NCBI GenBank assembly: GCA_913055635.1
Contig: CAJXLK010000040.1
Location: forward strand, 1-34,190
Length of the DNA stretch: 34,190 nucleotides
From: an uncultured Bacteroidota bacterium
Lineage (GTDB): Bacteria; Bacteroidota; Bacteroidia; Bacteroidales; UBA12077
Direction of reading: 5' to 3'
The notes under the pieces: generated by a model
What the model saw: only the letters and a program-made list of their open reading frames with translations
The model's database searches: none
What the model was told of the DNA's origin: nothing
In this document: one piece after another, positions 1 through 7,786 of the stretch
How the letters are laid out: the number at the start of each line of letters is the position of its first letter
Numbering within the stretch: position 1 is the stretch's first letter
Made by a program: the position numbers and the translations under genes

Positions 1-1
1 A

Positions 2-67
2 CCTTCACAACAAGGACATGATTATTTCATGCAGGTTCCATACGGCCAAATAATAAATAAAAAATAA
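2..67 (+). CDS. C-terminal end of an upstream gene (partial)
   Basis: Frame 2 is open from the window edge for 21 codons and ends at TAA 65-67. The visible peptide ends in YFMQVPYGQIINKK and has a protein-like composition. Too little is present to assign a family. It could also be chance, as a 21-codon open stretch is not significant. If real, the gene lies mostly outside the window, on the same strand as the HipA-like gene that follows. Confidence 0.3.
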   Translation, partial: PSQQGHDYFMQVPYGQIINKK

Positions 68-165
68 TCGTATGAAAAGGAAATAAGCAATTATATGAAG
101 GCTTATGAATTTTTCTTTCTTTTTTGCTAATTTAGATGAATGATTAATAGAATGATAGAATACCA

Positions 166-996
166 TTGAAGACCTTAGCCAGTATATCGGAAATTTTTGC
201 CCGGCATATTATCCAAACCAGCGGCAAGCCATTAATGGTGGAAGCCAGCGATTTGAGAACGTATCTGTGTAAGCATACCAGAAATCAAAAAGCCAACTTG
301 CTCGCCAATGAGTTGCTCGCCAACAAATTACTTCAACTTTGGAATTTTTCATTACCTGAAATGGTTCTTCTTAATATAAAAAGGGAACATATTACCGATG
401 AAATTTTGTCCGGATGGATTCAATATGCAAACTTTAAGAAACCCTGTCTGGGTTTTGAATACCTTCAATTTGCCCATACCCTCTCTGAAATGGACATGGG
501 AATAAAAGCAAATCAAGCTGCCAAACAAAAAATAATCAATAAAAATGACCTGCTTCGCATCGTCCTATTCGATATTTGGCTTGCCAACGAAGACCGAAGC
601 CCAAACAATTTCAACCTTTTGCTGAACGCGGAAAGTCAAGGATACAGAATAATCCCCATCGATCATGAATACATCTTTAACTCAAACAGCCCCGAGAAAG
701 AGCTTTATCCACTAAACGAAGGAGATTCTTTGATATCGAGCAACTTCTTTCAATCGCTTTTCCCAAAACAAAACAGAAAGAATATCGTTAAATTAGCACA
801 GCAAATAATTGAGGAATTCAACGAAAATCTTGTAATTTGTCATGAAAATGTAGAACAAATACTTGATAATATTCCCGATGAATGGAATATAGACATCGAT
901 GCAAGAAGGGATCTATTAACCCATATTTTTTCTCCCAATTGGTATTCCAAAACAATTGATACATTTAACTCTTTTATTCAACTGACCTATAAATAA
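166..996 (+). CDS. HipA-like kinase-fold protein (HipA_2 type)
   Basis: A 276-aa protein resembling the stand-alone HipA-like kinase family (HipA_2) rather than full-length HipA. The stretch LANEDRSPNNFNLL (residues 139-152) matches the catalytic-loop N-x-D...N pattern, and IPIDHEYIF (163-171) matches the metal-binding Asp position. The start is TTG at 166: an in-frame stop lies at 148-150 and no ATG lies between. It is followed after 6 bp by a DUF3037-like gene, the usual partner of this family, so the two are probably co-transcribed. Its substrate is unknown. Classic HipA phosphorylates glutamyl-tRNA synthetase, but that should not be assumed here. The gene is AT-rich compared with the jet operon. 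Confidence 0.72.
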   Translation: MKTLASISEIFARHIIQTSGKPLMVEASDLRTYLCKHTRNQKANLLANELLANKLLQLWNFSLPEMVLLNIKREHITDEILSGWIQYANFKKPCLGFEYLQFAHTLSEMDMGIKANQAAKQKIINKNDLLRIVLFDIWLANEDRSPNNFNLLLNAESQGYRIIPIDHEYIFNSNSPEKELYPLNEGDSLISSNFFQSLFPKQNRKNIVKLAQQIIEEFNENLVICHENVEQILDNIPDEWNIDIDARRDLLTHIFSPNWYSKTIDTFNSFIQLTYK

Positions 997-1002
997 AAAA
1001 CC

Positions 1003-1848
1003 ATGAGAGCCTTTTACTCCATATTATATGCAACACTAAATCCAGCCATAAGGGAACAAATAGGTGTTGGCTTGATTTTAACCGGAGAAAACAATGTGAT
1101 CTTCGATTATTCCAGGACAAAACTCTCCCATATCAATGCCTTTTTACCCAAATCAGCCAGCAGGCTGTTAAAAGACAACCTAAAAAACATCCGGCATACG
1201 ATTGACAGGACTATTGATAAAAACCAGCAAAATGAAATGGATATATCCATCAATGGATTAAAGGAAAGGGTCTTTACCCAGCAGTACATTGATTATCTCT
1301 CAAGATACAATAAAAACCTGCTTTCTTTTTCCAGTCCTGTGCAGATTGACCTGGAAGCCAGCGATGAAAATTTCAGGACTTTATTTGAGAAATATATTTT
1401 CAAAGAGACTTCTGAGAAACAAGTTGTTAAAGAATCAATTAATACCGTCATTAAAACAAGGCTATATCCTAAAATTGAAGGAAAGGTTAATTTAGATGCA
1501 GACTTAAACATCAAGGATCTTGATACGCTGGCTATGCCCGTTCACGTTAATTTTATCGGTAAAAACGGGCAACCGGTAGTTGGCAAGGCAATAGATTTTC
1601 AATCCCGAAACTATGATTTGCGTGCCAGTTTCTATGATCTGATCTCTTTGATCAAGGCATTTGATGAAAAAAACACGAAGGGAAAATATTTTGTTATTGG
1701 GGATGAGCCGGATAAAAAATCAGAAGTGCATCATAACCTGTGGAAACATATATCGGAATTAAAATACATGGATCTGATCCCCTCATCAGAAATGGACCAA
1801 ATTGCTGAATTCATAAAAAAGGAAAATGTTCAGCCCTTCCTTCCTTGA
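1003..1848 (+). CDS. DUF3037-like protein, partner of the HipA-like kinase
   Basis: A 281-aa protein whose N-terminus (YSILYATLNPAIREQIGVGL, then a segment describing a small beta domain) matches the pattern of DUF3037 proteins, in which an 'E-x-x-N-V-G-V-I-L' strand follows a YS-type start. It lies 6 bp downstream of the HipA-like kinase gene. HipA_2/DUF3037 pairs recur in bacterial genomes; their function is not established, although a toxin-antitoxin-like relation has been suggested by analogy with HipAB. No membrane segment or DNA-binding motif is obvious. The 3' end converges on the Nudix gene with only 25 bp between stops, leaving no room for a full terminator. Confidence 0.6.
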   Translation: MRAFYSILYATLNPAIREQIGVGLILTGENNVIFDYSRTKLSHINAFLPKSASRLLKDNLKNIRHTIDRTIDKNQQNEMDISINGLKERVFTQQYIDYLSRYNKNLLSFSSPVQIDLEASDENFRTLFEKYIFKETSEKQVVKESINTVIKTRLYPKIEGKVNLDADLNIKDLDTLAMPVHVNFIGKNGQPVVGKAIDFQSRNYDLRASFYDLISLIKAFDEKNTKGKYFVIGDEPDKKSEVHHNLWKHISELKYMDLIPSSEMDQIAEFIKKENVQPFLP

Positions 1849-1873
1849 ACCATGTAATCAGAATCTCTTGAAT

Positions 1874-2269
1874 TCATTCCAAATTCAGAAACATCTGCAC
1901 CAGGGCATCGCGGATGGGATGGTCGGCTTCGGTCATGTCGTAGCGCAGGAGGTTTTCCACGGGCACCCAGGCGATGCGGTCGTGGTCCTCGAGCTTGAGC
2001 ATGCCGTCGGTGTATTCGGCCCAGAAGGCGGTGAGGCGGATCATAAAATCGCCGTAATCGTGATCCACCGAACAGCATTCATCGCCCACCCGGGTGTGGA
2101 TACCAAACTCCTCATAGAGTTCCCGCTGCAAAGCTTCCGGGTGAGATTCCACTTCGTGCACCTTGCCGCCGGGGAACTCCCATTTGCGGGGAAAAGACTT
2201 ATGCGATGCCCTTCGGGCAACCAACACCTTGTTCTGTTGCATGATCAGTCCTGCTACTACTTCAATCAT
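1874..2269 (-). CDS. Nudix hydrolase, MutT-like (8-oxo-dGTP / CTP pyrophosphohydrolase family)
   Basis: A complete Nudix box is visible: G-x5-E-x7-R-E-L-x-E-E-x-G-I, running from GKVHEVE to RELYEEFGI. It is preceded by the typical EFPGG turn and an N-terminal IEVVAGLI strand. Such enzymes hydrolyse nucleoside diphosphates linked to another moiety; members of this length (about 130 aa) usually sanitise oxidised or modified dNTPs. I chose the ATG at 2269 because family members commonly begin with an MIEVVA-type sequence. ATGs at 2281 and 2302 are in frame and would add 4 or 11 residues. The gene is divergent from the DUF1848 gene and convergent with the DUF3037-like gene. Substrate specificity cannot be read from the sequence. 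Confidence 0.88.
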   Translation of the reverse strand: MIEVVAGLIMQQNKVLVARRASHKSFPRKWEFPGGKVHEVESHPEALQRELYEEFGIHTRVGDECCSVDHDYGDFMIRLTAFWAEYTDGMLKLEDHDRIAWVPVENLLRYDMTEADHPIRDALVQMFLNLE

Positions 2270-2400
2270 AGATCCATTCATTGATGGCACCAATTTAAAC
2301 AATTCATTTTATTATATTTTGATTTATTTAGTGGCCAAATGGAATTTTGCATGATCATATACTTTGATATACATAATTTTTCATCGCTTTTTTACATTTT

Positions 2401-2418
2401 TGCACATTTGGATGTGCA
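2401..2418. promoter_or_regulatory. Perfect inverted repeat between divergent Nudix and DUF1848 genes
   Basis: TGCACAT-TTGG-ATGTGCA is a perfect 7-bp inverted repeat with a 4-nt loop. It is followed by GTTTTTTG on the plus strand and lies 38 bp upstream of the DUF1848 start, between two divergent genes. A terminator makes little sense at this position, so an operator or leader hairpin is more likely. This is inference only. Confidence 0.35.
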
Positions 2419-2455
2419 GTTTTTTGTTACTTCTGTATAGGTACAAGTGCAATAA

Positions 2456-3313
2456 ATGAAGCTTTTCGATACGGATCCGATGGAAAGAAGGGTGGTGCTC
2501 AGCGCCTCGAGGATGACCGATATGCCCAAATATTATCCGTTGGACCTGATGCGGGAGATCGATAAACGCAAAGAAAACGGCACAAAGATTCACACCCTGG
2601 TGCTTTGGACCAAACATCCCGGGGCGCTTCTAAAAAACCCACTCCAACCCTACCTGGTGCAATTGAAAAAGGAAGGTGTTCAACTCTGCATCCAACTTTC
2701 CATCACAGGGATGGGCCAACGTGTTGTAGGCGAAAAGCCCGACGGCACGCCCCTAATTTTCGAACCCAAAGCACCTACCACCGAAAAGGCCATAAACTCA
2801 TTGCCGGATGTGATCCAGCTGGTTGAAAAGCCCGAAAGGATCCGCTTGCGGATCGACCCGATCGTACGAATAAAGGATCATCAAGGTCATCCCTTTTCCA
2901 GTCTGCCGTTTTTTACCCATATTCTGAATTCCGCCAGTGAACTGGGAATTGAAACGTTTAGCTTCAGCTTCCTGGAGAAAGGCGTCCACAGAAAAGTGGA
3001 CAACCGGCTGGCCAGGCTGGGCTGTGAGATCGACCCGCCCACCGGTCGAGAACGTAAAAAAATGCTCGACTGGATCAAAGATCTGGAAAAGAAACATCGT
3101 GTCGGCATCCATCCTTGCTGTGTACCGCAAATGCCTCCCTCAAAATGCATCGATGGAGAAGAACTGATGCAATTGCACGATGAAGAAGCCCTAGTCAGCC
3201 TGAAACAACCTAAAAAACGCCGGCTGTGCGGATGCACCGAATCCATTGACCTCGGCGGCTGGCCCCCCAAAAAGTGCTATACGGGTTGCCTGTATTGTTA
3301 TGCCAATGTGTAG
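2456..3313 (+). CDS. DUF1848 family protein with C-terminal cysteine cluster
   Basis: A 285-aa protein with the hallmarks of DUF1848: an N-terminal VVLSASRMTDMP motif, a LVLWTKHP strand, and a C-terminal cluster with cysteines at 258, 260, 274, 278 and 281 ending in CLYCYANV. The CxxxCxxC portion resembles the radical-SAM-type 4Fe-4S ligand set, and related proteins (spore photoproduct lyase-like) share the C-x-Y-C-Y-A-N ending, but here it sits at the C-terminus. Extra cysteines occur at 221, 222 and 231. The function of the family is not known. ATG 2456 is followed closely by a second ATG (residue 9), which is also a plausible start. The gene is monocistronic by layout. Confidence 0.8.
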   Translation: MKLFDTDPMERRVVLSASRMTDMPKYYPLDLMREIDKRKENGTKIHTLVLWTKHPGALLKNPLQPYLVQLKKEGVQLCIQLSITGMGQRVVGEKPDGTPLIFEPKAPTTEKAINSLPDVIQLVEKPERIRLRIDPIVRIKDHQGHPFSSLPFFTHILNSASELGIETFSFSFLEKGVHRKVDNRLARLGCEIDPPTGRERKKMLDWIKDLEKKHRVGIHPCCVPQMPPSKCIDGEELMQLHDEEALVSLKQPKKRRLCGCTESIDLGGWPPKKCYTGCLYCYANV

Positions 3314-3399
3314 GTTAAATGGAAACTATCATAATAGCCACACAGGATATGAGGCAGATGAAAATATCTACAAAACTCAAAAGTTATATAACAAAAGTA

Positions 3400-3747
3400 C
3401 TATTCCAGTTTTATAGATAAAACTTTTGAAAGGCTATATTGAATCTCTTTAAGTTCATCCTCATTAATCCGACCTAACTTTTTTACAAATCTCCTTTCTG
3501 AAAGAGAGCGTATTTGAAAACAATCAGCTGACGAACCCTTAGACAGCTCATTTTCAGGACTCGGCTTAATCTTTACCATCCAAGGGGCCACCTCATATCT
3601 GTCTTTCCAATCTGTGAGAGGAACGATAATCTTTAATGGAAGTTTTCCTAATGCATCATCATTGACAATTATCGCAGGTCGGGTCTTTTTGATTTCTGAT
3701 CCAATGGTAGGATCAAGATTGATTAACCAAATTTCACTTTGCTTCAT
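3400..3747 (-). CDS. MazF/PemK-type mRNA interferase toxin
   Basis: A 115-aa protein starting MKQSEIWLINLDP, the classic PemK/MazF opening. The conserved K-x-R-P-A-I-I-V segment (about residues 20-27) carries the active-site Arg, followed by IIVPLTDW with the conserved Thr, and DCFQIRSLSERRF, which fits the third conserved strand. MazF toxins are sequence-specific endoribonucleases that halt translation and are neutralised by a cognate antitoxin. I chose the ATG at 3747, which overlaps the antitoxin gene by 14 bp; an upstream in-frame ATG at 3759 would add four residues (MKIF). The 14-bp overlap points to translational coupling. No active-site loss is apparent, so it is probably functional. 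Confidence 0.9.
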   Translation of the reverse strand: MKQSEIWLINLDPTIGSEIKKTRPAIIVNDDALGKLPLKIIVPLTDWKDRYEVAPWMVKIKPSPENELSKGSSADCFQIRSLSERRFVKKLGRINEDELKEIQYSLSKVLSIKLE

Positions 3748-3946
3748 AAAAATCTTCAAAGTCGATATTGGTAAAAGCAGTTAATTCTTTATCCTTTTTA
3801 TAATCTGAGTATAATTCTTCTACCGCGTTGTTCATCTGCTCCCTTTCCTCCTGCTCCCGAATAGAGGCGATGGCCTTTTCGATTATGAAAATTCGCTGGT
3901 GAACAGGCAAACGCTTTATTTCTTTCAAAATCTCATCCGTTCGCAT
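3734..3946 (-). CDS. Antitoxin of the MazF toxin (helical, Bacteroidota type)
   Basis: A 70-residue, largely helical acidic protein (MRTDEILKEIKRLPVHQR to DFEDFYEAK) immediately upstream of mazF. It lacks an AbrB-like MazE fold. It fits a small antitoxin family that accompanies MazF in many Bacteroidota, with a conserved 'hQRhFIIEKxIxSIREQE' helix and an acidic Phe-rich tail that would wrap the toxin. I chose the ATG at 3946; ATG 3952 would add two residues. The longer open frame to 4018 begins with a hydrophobic stretch that does not look like part of the protein. It overlaps mazF by 14 bp. Autoregulation is usual for such operons but no operator was identified. Confidence 0.78.
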   Translation of the reverse strand: MRTDEILKEIKRLPVHQRIFIIEKAIASIREQEEREQMNNAVEELYSDYKKDKELTAFTNIDFEDFYEAK

Positions 3947-4058
3947 AATCATTCCATTTTGTATACAAGATATCAATAAAAAAACGCAAATCATAACATC
4001 AGCCATATAGGCCAACAAAAATTCTTCTTTCCACCAAATCCTGCAACCCTGACTAACC

Positions 4059-5651
4059 TTAAGTTTTCCTCATGCAACACTTTTTATATTTCTTCCCGCT
4101 GCCACAGGGACAGGGATCGTTCCTGCCCACTTTGGGCTCTTTGATGAAGGGCCTGTCAACAGGTTCGTCTTCGGGCACAAATTCAGAGACGGAATCTTTT
4201 TCTGACAGATCATCCGTGGGTCTGGACCAGTTCTTCTCCAGGTAATCATACAGGTCGTAGATGGACAACACCTTCATTTTGTAAAATGAAAAGCCCCTTT
4301 TCCCAAAGGCTTTGTGAACGTCCTTTAGCGATCCACAGATGCTTTCATTTACACACCCGGCTTCATAAAGTCCGTCGATAGCCGGGATCAACTCCCTGAA
4401 GTTTCCGTCTATTACATCGCTTACTACAAAGCCCATCAGATCGGTATCAGTCAGGTTCTCCTTACCCCACGTCAAAAAATGCAACAAAACGCCCTTATAC
4501 CACTCTTTGATTTGATCCCTTTTGTCCGGATGACGAAAATAATATTGAATAACCGCTTTTGAAACCGTACTTTTGGCGTAGGTATAGACACCCGGCTCAA
4601 GCATAAAATCGCCAAGCACATCCAGGTTGTTATCGACCAGTTTATACAAAGGCTGCCAGAAGACTTCCAACAGAAAATCACCATACCAGAAATCAGCAAA
4701 ATCTTCACCCTGCCGCAAGGTATCCAGTATGTCGTTGATGGCTTCGCCGGCTTCCAACTCTCCCAACAGGGAAACGGCATGAAAAGGGGAAAAGGTCTGA
4801 TGGGGTTCAATTTCTCCTTCATCCATCATCTCTTTAAAATATTCGAACCGGCAAATGGAATCGCGCAGCACCTTCCGCAGGTCATCAATCAGCGATTCAC
4901 GGGGCATGGCCAGGATACCGGCCAGCACCTCCCGGTCAATGCCGTAATCGGCCGTATAAAGCTCATGGATCAGCTTATGCGTGAACTCCGGCGGCTGATC
5001 GGTTTGAACGGATGCATCGTAGGATGAAAATTCGGGTGTTATTCTGGCTCGCTCTTCTGCGGTAATATTCTCCCGGGCACTTTCAAGGGTGGCTTCCAGA
5101 ACTAAATATTCGCCCTTTCTGACATCGTCATGATCGGGGGCGATATCCCGAAGCATGTCCAGGCGCGATTGGGCTGACTCGATATCTCCCACAGCAGTAT
5201 AATACCGGATGGTTTCAAAATAGAAAGCAACAACCTCAGAAACGTGAAACAGCTGCCGGTTGGGGCACAAAGCTTTCAGCTCCATCTGTTTACCTAACAC
5301 TTCCGGCATCTTATGGTAATCACCCTTATCGCGGTATTCCCTGGCCTTATTCATAATCCCAAACAAATAATCGGGATGCTCTTCCAGGATCCGGTCATTC
5401 ACCTCATAAGCTTTCTCTTCATGCCCGGTATTCATCAAGGCCACGGAAAGGTAATTCTTGAGTTGGGGTACATTGGGATACTCCTTGATCTTGCGGATCA
5501 GGTAATCAATGTTTTTCTGTCCCCCCTTTATTGCTTTTCGATGAATCTTTGCCATCTGATCCATCAAATCGGCGGGAGTTTGGGATATCTCATTGAACAG
5601 CTCCGGATCGTCGGTAATTGTGTAGCCGTGTATGGTAAATGATTGGTCCAT
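4059..5651 (-). CDS. SEC-C motif protein with TPR-like N-terminus and DUF1186-like middle
   Basis: A 530-aa protein. The last 25 residues form a SEC-C zinc-binding motif ([18 protein letters not shown]), as found at the SecA C-terminus and in many unrelated proteins. Residues about 40-200 look like TPR/helical repeats, with [18 protein letters not shown] and [18 protein letters not shown]. The middle, from about 220 to 420, resembles DUF1186 (the [17 protein letters not shown] and [15 protein letters not shown] segments). SEC-C motifs bind Zn and mediate interaction with nucleic acid or protein, but no catalytic residues are evident. The protein is cytosolic, as no signal or membrane segment is seen. 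It stands alone as a single gene. Its function is unknown. Confidence 0.72.
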   Translation of the reverse strand: MDQSFTIHGYTITDDPELFNEISQTPADLMDQMAKIHRKAIKGGQKNIDYLIRKIKEYPNVPQLKNYLSVALMNTGHEEKAYEVNDRILEEHPDYLFGIMNKAREYRDKGDYHKMPEVLGKQMELKALCPNRQLFHVSEVVAFYFETIRYYTAVGDIESAQSRLDMLRDIAPDHDDVRKGEYLVLEATLESARENITAEERARITPEFSSYDASVQTDQPPEFTHKLIHELYTADYGIDREVLAGILAMPRESLIDDLRKVLRDSICRFEYFKEMMDEGEIEPHQTFSPFHAVSLLGELEAGEAINDILDTLRQGEDFADFWYGDFLLEVFWQPLYKLVDNNLDVLGDFMLEPGVYTYAKSTVSKAVIQYYFRHPDKRDQIKEWYKGVLLHFLTWGKENLTDTDLMGFVVSDVIDGNFRELIPAIDGLYEAGCVNESICGSLKDVHKAFGKRGFSFYKMKVLSIYDLYDYLEKNWSRPTDDLSEKDSVSEFVPEDEPVDRPFIKEPKVGRNDPCPCGSGKKYKKCCMRKT

Positions 5652-5716
5652 GTGTTTTTGATTTTTATACCTCCAAATTACAAAATTGGATGCAACAAAT
5701 TAAACCCAATGGAATT

Positions 5717-6043
5717 TCAATACCTGGAATGAATGTCAAGGGCAACCTTAAAATGATTCTTCTCCCTGTAAGAAATGATATTCCGGTGTTGCAGCTGTCC
5801 TACAATGATGGCCGGGTGGGTATGGTATTTTTGAGCATAGTCCTGAATATCCTGATTGGTGGGTTTACCTGTGGCAAACAGTTTTTTCAATGCCGATTCC
5901 GGGAACAAAAATTTTTGAGCGAACTGGTTGGCTTCTTTTTCTTTTTGCTCATCCCGGGGATTACCCTCCAGATCCTCCAGAAAAACCTGTTCCCTTCTAT
6001 GTTTCAAAACAAACAGGTTCGCATCATCCTCTACTTCACTCAA
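5717..6043 (-). pseudogene. ImmA/IrrE-like metallopeptidase remnant (C-terminal half only)
   Basis: The 108-codon frame contains DEQKEKEANQFAQKFLFPE, the conserved E-x-E-A-N-x-F-A-x-x-x-L-x-P helix that follows the HExxH zinc site in ImmA/IrrE (DUF955) proteins. The HExxH helix itself is missing. The frame has only a TTG start at 6041-6043, and directly upstream is the 3' end of a SNF2 gene fragment in another frame. So the N-terminal half, including the catalytic motif and any HTH domain, has been lost at this junction. Intact relatives are antitoxin-like regulators or anti-repressors that cut their partner. Expression of the remnant cannot be excluded, but it cannot be a peptidase. Confidence 0.6.
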
Positions 6044-6137
6044 ACAATGCCCGGATGTCTTTTTCGGTGAGCTGTTTGATGAAGCTCTGCTCGGCGCTGA
6101 TCCGGTCGGCGGCTAAATTTTTAGTTTTCTCAGCAAA
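6036..6137 (-). pseudogene. 3' fragment of a second SNF2 helicase gene
   Basis: Read on the minus strand, this region encodes LAADRISAEQSFIKQLTEKD and then IRALFE followed by TGA (6036-6038). It aligns without gaps to the last 33 residues of the SNF2 protein encoded at 14273-17779, with 23 of 33 identical. The frame stays open upstream to about 6240 but similarity to SNF2 stops near 6137, so this is a chimeric remnant. It lies in the same orientation as the intact SNF2 gene but on the other side of the jet operon. It is most simply explained as residue of a duplicated or recombined jet-SNF2 block. Confidence 0.75.
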
Positions 6138-6360
6138 TATGGAAGCAAGGTATTTGTTGTTCCGGAGGGGCACTTGCAAAACAGCCACCTTGGATTGCAT
6201 CTCATCGTATATTTTTGTAATTTGATTTAAAACCGGCAGCGTATGGAAGCAATAAAATTTACTTTCGAAATAAAAACATTACATTAGTATGGAATAATAT
6301 AATTTTTTGCTGGCACAATTAACAAGGTGTTTTCCAGTTAAATAAACAAAAAAGAACTTC

Positions 6361-7284
6361 ATGAGATATGAAATAAAAATAGAAAAGGCTCAGGAAGCCG
6401 AAGGAACTATTAACCTTGAAAGGTTAGCCTCCATGGCCAGGGGTATCCTAAAAATCTCTGAAGGGGCGTTTAATATTCGGTTAAAAGGAATCAGCATTAC
6501 AAAAGGAAAAAGAAGCGAAGTTATCCAGAATGCATTCAATGTTACCTTAACAGGGATCGATAAGGGAAGTACGGTTCTTTCTATTAACGCCAAGACATTT
6601 CAGGAAACACTTCAGCCATATCAACTGAACCTGTTCCGCCAGGAACAACAAAAGGAGCTCGCCGGGCATACACCTGTCTCCCTTTTTATTACTACTTTTC
6701 AGCAGGCAATGGATGAAAAAAAGAATAAAAATTTGTTGGACAAACCTCTGCTCAATGAATTGAAACAGTTTAGGAAAGCATTTAACAATGATGAGGAAAC
6801 ATTAATCTTTTCCAATCAAAATACAATACCTGTTCTTCGAATAAAAAGACAGGATTTCGAAAGGATCAGAACACTGGAAAGCACCATTCCGGAACCCGAA
6901 CCGGTCATCATTAACGGTAAAGTTGAAGAACTTAAATACAGCAAATTACGAGTGAAGATACAAACCGATCAAGGCAACATAGACGGCTTTCTATCTGAAG
7001 ATATTTCCTCAGATGTGATTGCCGGATATTGGGGAAAAGTCATCACGATCTCTGGCATATCCCACTATAATCCAGAAGGCAAGCCAATCATAGAAATAAA
7101 AAACATATATGAACCCGGAGAAGGTGATCGTTATTTTTCCAGGAAACCAACCAATGAGACCGTCGAGGAACAAATACAACGCCAGCAGAAAGAGAAAGGA
7201 TTAAACAATCCATTATCGAGCCTGGTAGACCAATGGCCGGGGGATGAAGAATTTGATGAGTTGCTCAACATGCTTTCCAAATGA
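6361..7284 (+). CDS. Uncharacterised 307-aa protein, putative antitoxin coupled to VapC
   Basis: I do not recognise the family. Its stop codon overlaps the start of the downstream PIN-domain gene (ATGA at 7281-7284), so the two are translationally coupled, as toxin-antitoxin pairs often are. The N-terminal ~90 residues are mixed alpha/beta (MRYEIKIEKAQEAEG...). Residues about 180-262 (IINGKVEELKYSKLRVKIQT..., GYWGKVITISGISHY...) have an OB-fold-like alternation of strands. The last 45 residues are charged and end DEEFDELLNMLSK, an acidic helix that could bind a toxin. At 307 aa it is far larger than the usual 70-90 aa VapB. No HTH or AbrB motif is visible, so DNA autoregulation is not supported from sequence. 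Confidence 0.65.
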   Translation: MRYEIKIEKAQEAEGTINLERLASMARGILKISEGAFNIRLKGISITKGKRSEVIQNAFNVTLTGIDKGSTVLSINAKTFQETLQPYQLNLFRQEQQKELAGHTPVSLFITTFQQAMDEKKNKNLLDKPLLNELKQFRKAFNNDEETLIFSNQNTIPVLRIKRQDFERIRTLESTIPEPEPVIINGKVEELKYSKLRVKIQTDQGNIDGFLSEDISSDVIAGYWGKVITISGISHYNPEGKPIIEIKNIYEPGEGDRYFSRKPTNETVEEQIQRQQKEKGLNNPLSSLVDQWPGDEEFDELLNMLSK

Positions 7285-7727
7285 AAAGGTATCTCCTCGA
7301 TACGAATATCTGTTTGGCATACATCAGAGGACATAAGCTATATAAGAAAGTGGAGGCTGAACTCAATTTGATGTCCGATGATGCATTGATTTTGATTTCC
7401 GTGGTCACAAAAGCCGAACTGATATCATTAGGAATACAAAACGGCTGGGAAAATAACAAAATCAAAAAACTAGAATCATTGTTAAAAAAGCTTTTTCTGA
7501 TCAATATCAATGAAGCGGATAAAAACCTGATACAAACCTATGCCCGGATAGATGCCTTTAGCCAGGGAAAACTCTCTGGCCTGTCTAATAAATATACTTC
7601 CCGTAATATGGGCAAGAACGATCTTTGGGTAGCTGCTACCGCTTATGTAACTCAAGCAGAATTAATCACAACAGACATGGATTTTGACCACCTGGATTCA
7701 ACCTTTTTAACAATCCATAATTTCTGA
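7281..7727 (+). CDS. VapC-like PIN-domain ribonuclease toxin
   Basis: A 148-aa PIN-domain protein. The acidic active site is complete: D7 (YLLDTN), E46 (TKAEL), D114 (KNDLWVAATA), and D132 or D134 (TTDMDFD). The spacing fits VapC, an Mg2+-dependent endoribonuclease that typically cuts tRNA or rRNA. The ATG start overlaps the stop of the preceding 307-aa gene by 4 bp, which suggests that gene encodes the antitoxin or immunity partner. The protein is slightly longer than average VapC (about 130 aa). The RNA target cannot be inferred from the sequence. Confidence 0.88.
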   Translation: MKRYLLDTNICLAYIRGHKLYKKVEAELNLMSDDALILISVVTKAELISLGIQNGWENNKIKKLESLLKKLFLININEADKNLIQTYARIDAFSQGKLSGLSNKYTSRNMGKNDLWVAATAYVTQAELITTDMDFDHLDSTFLTIHNF

Positions 7728-7786
7728 ACAGCTCATCATTTTTTCTTAAATTCACCCATTGATTAAACAATAACCAGACGCCGTTT

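Noticed and set aside
1826-2284. A plus-strand 152-codon frame over the Nudix gene.
   Set aside because: The minus strand carries a perfect Nudix box, so the plus-strand frame is a shadow.
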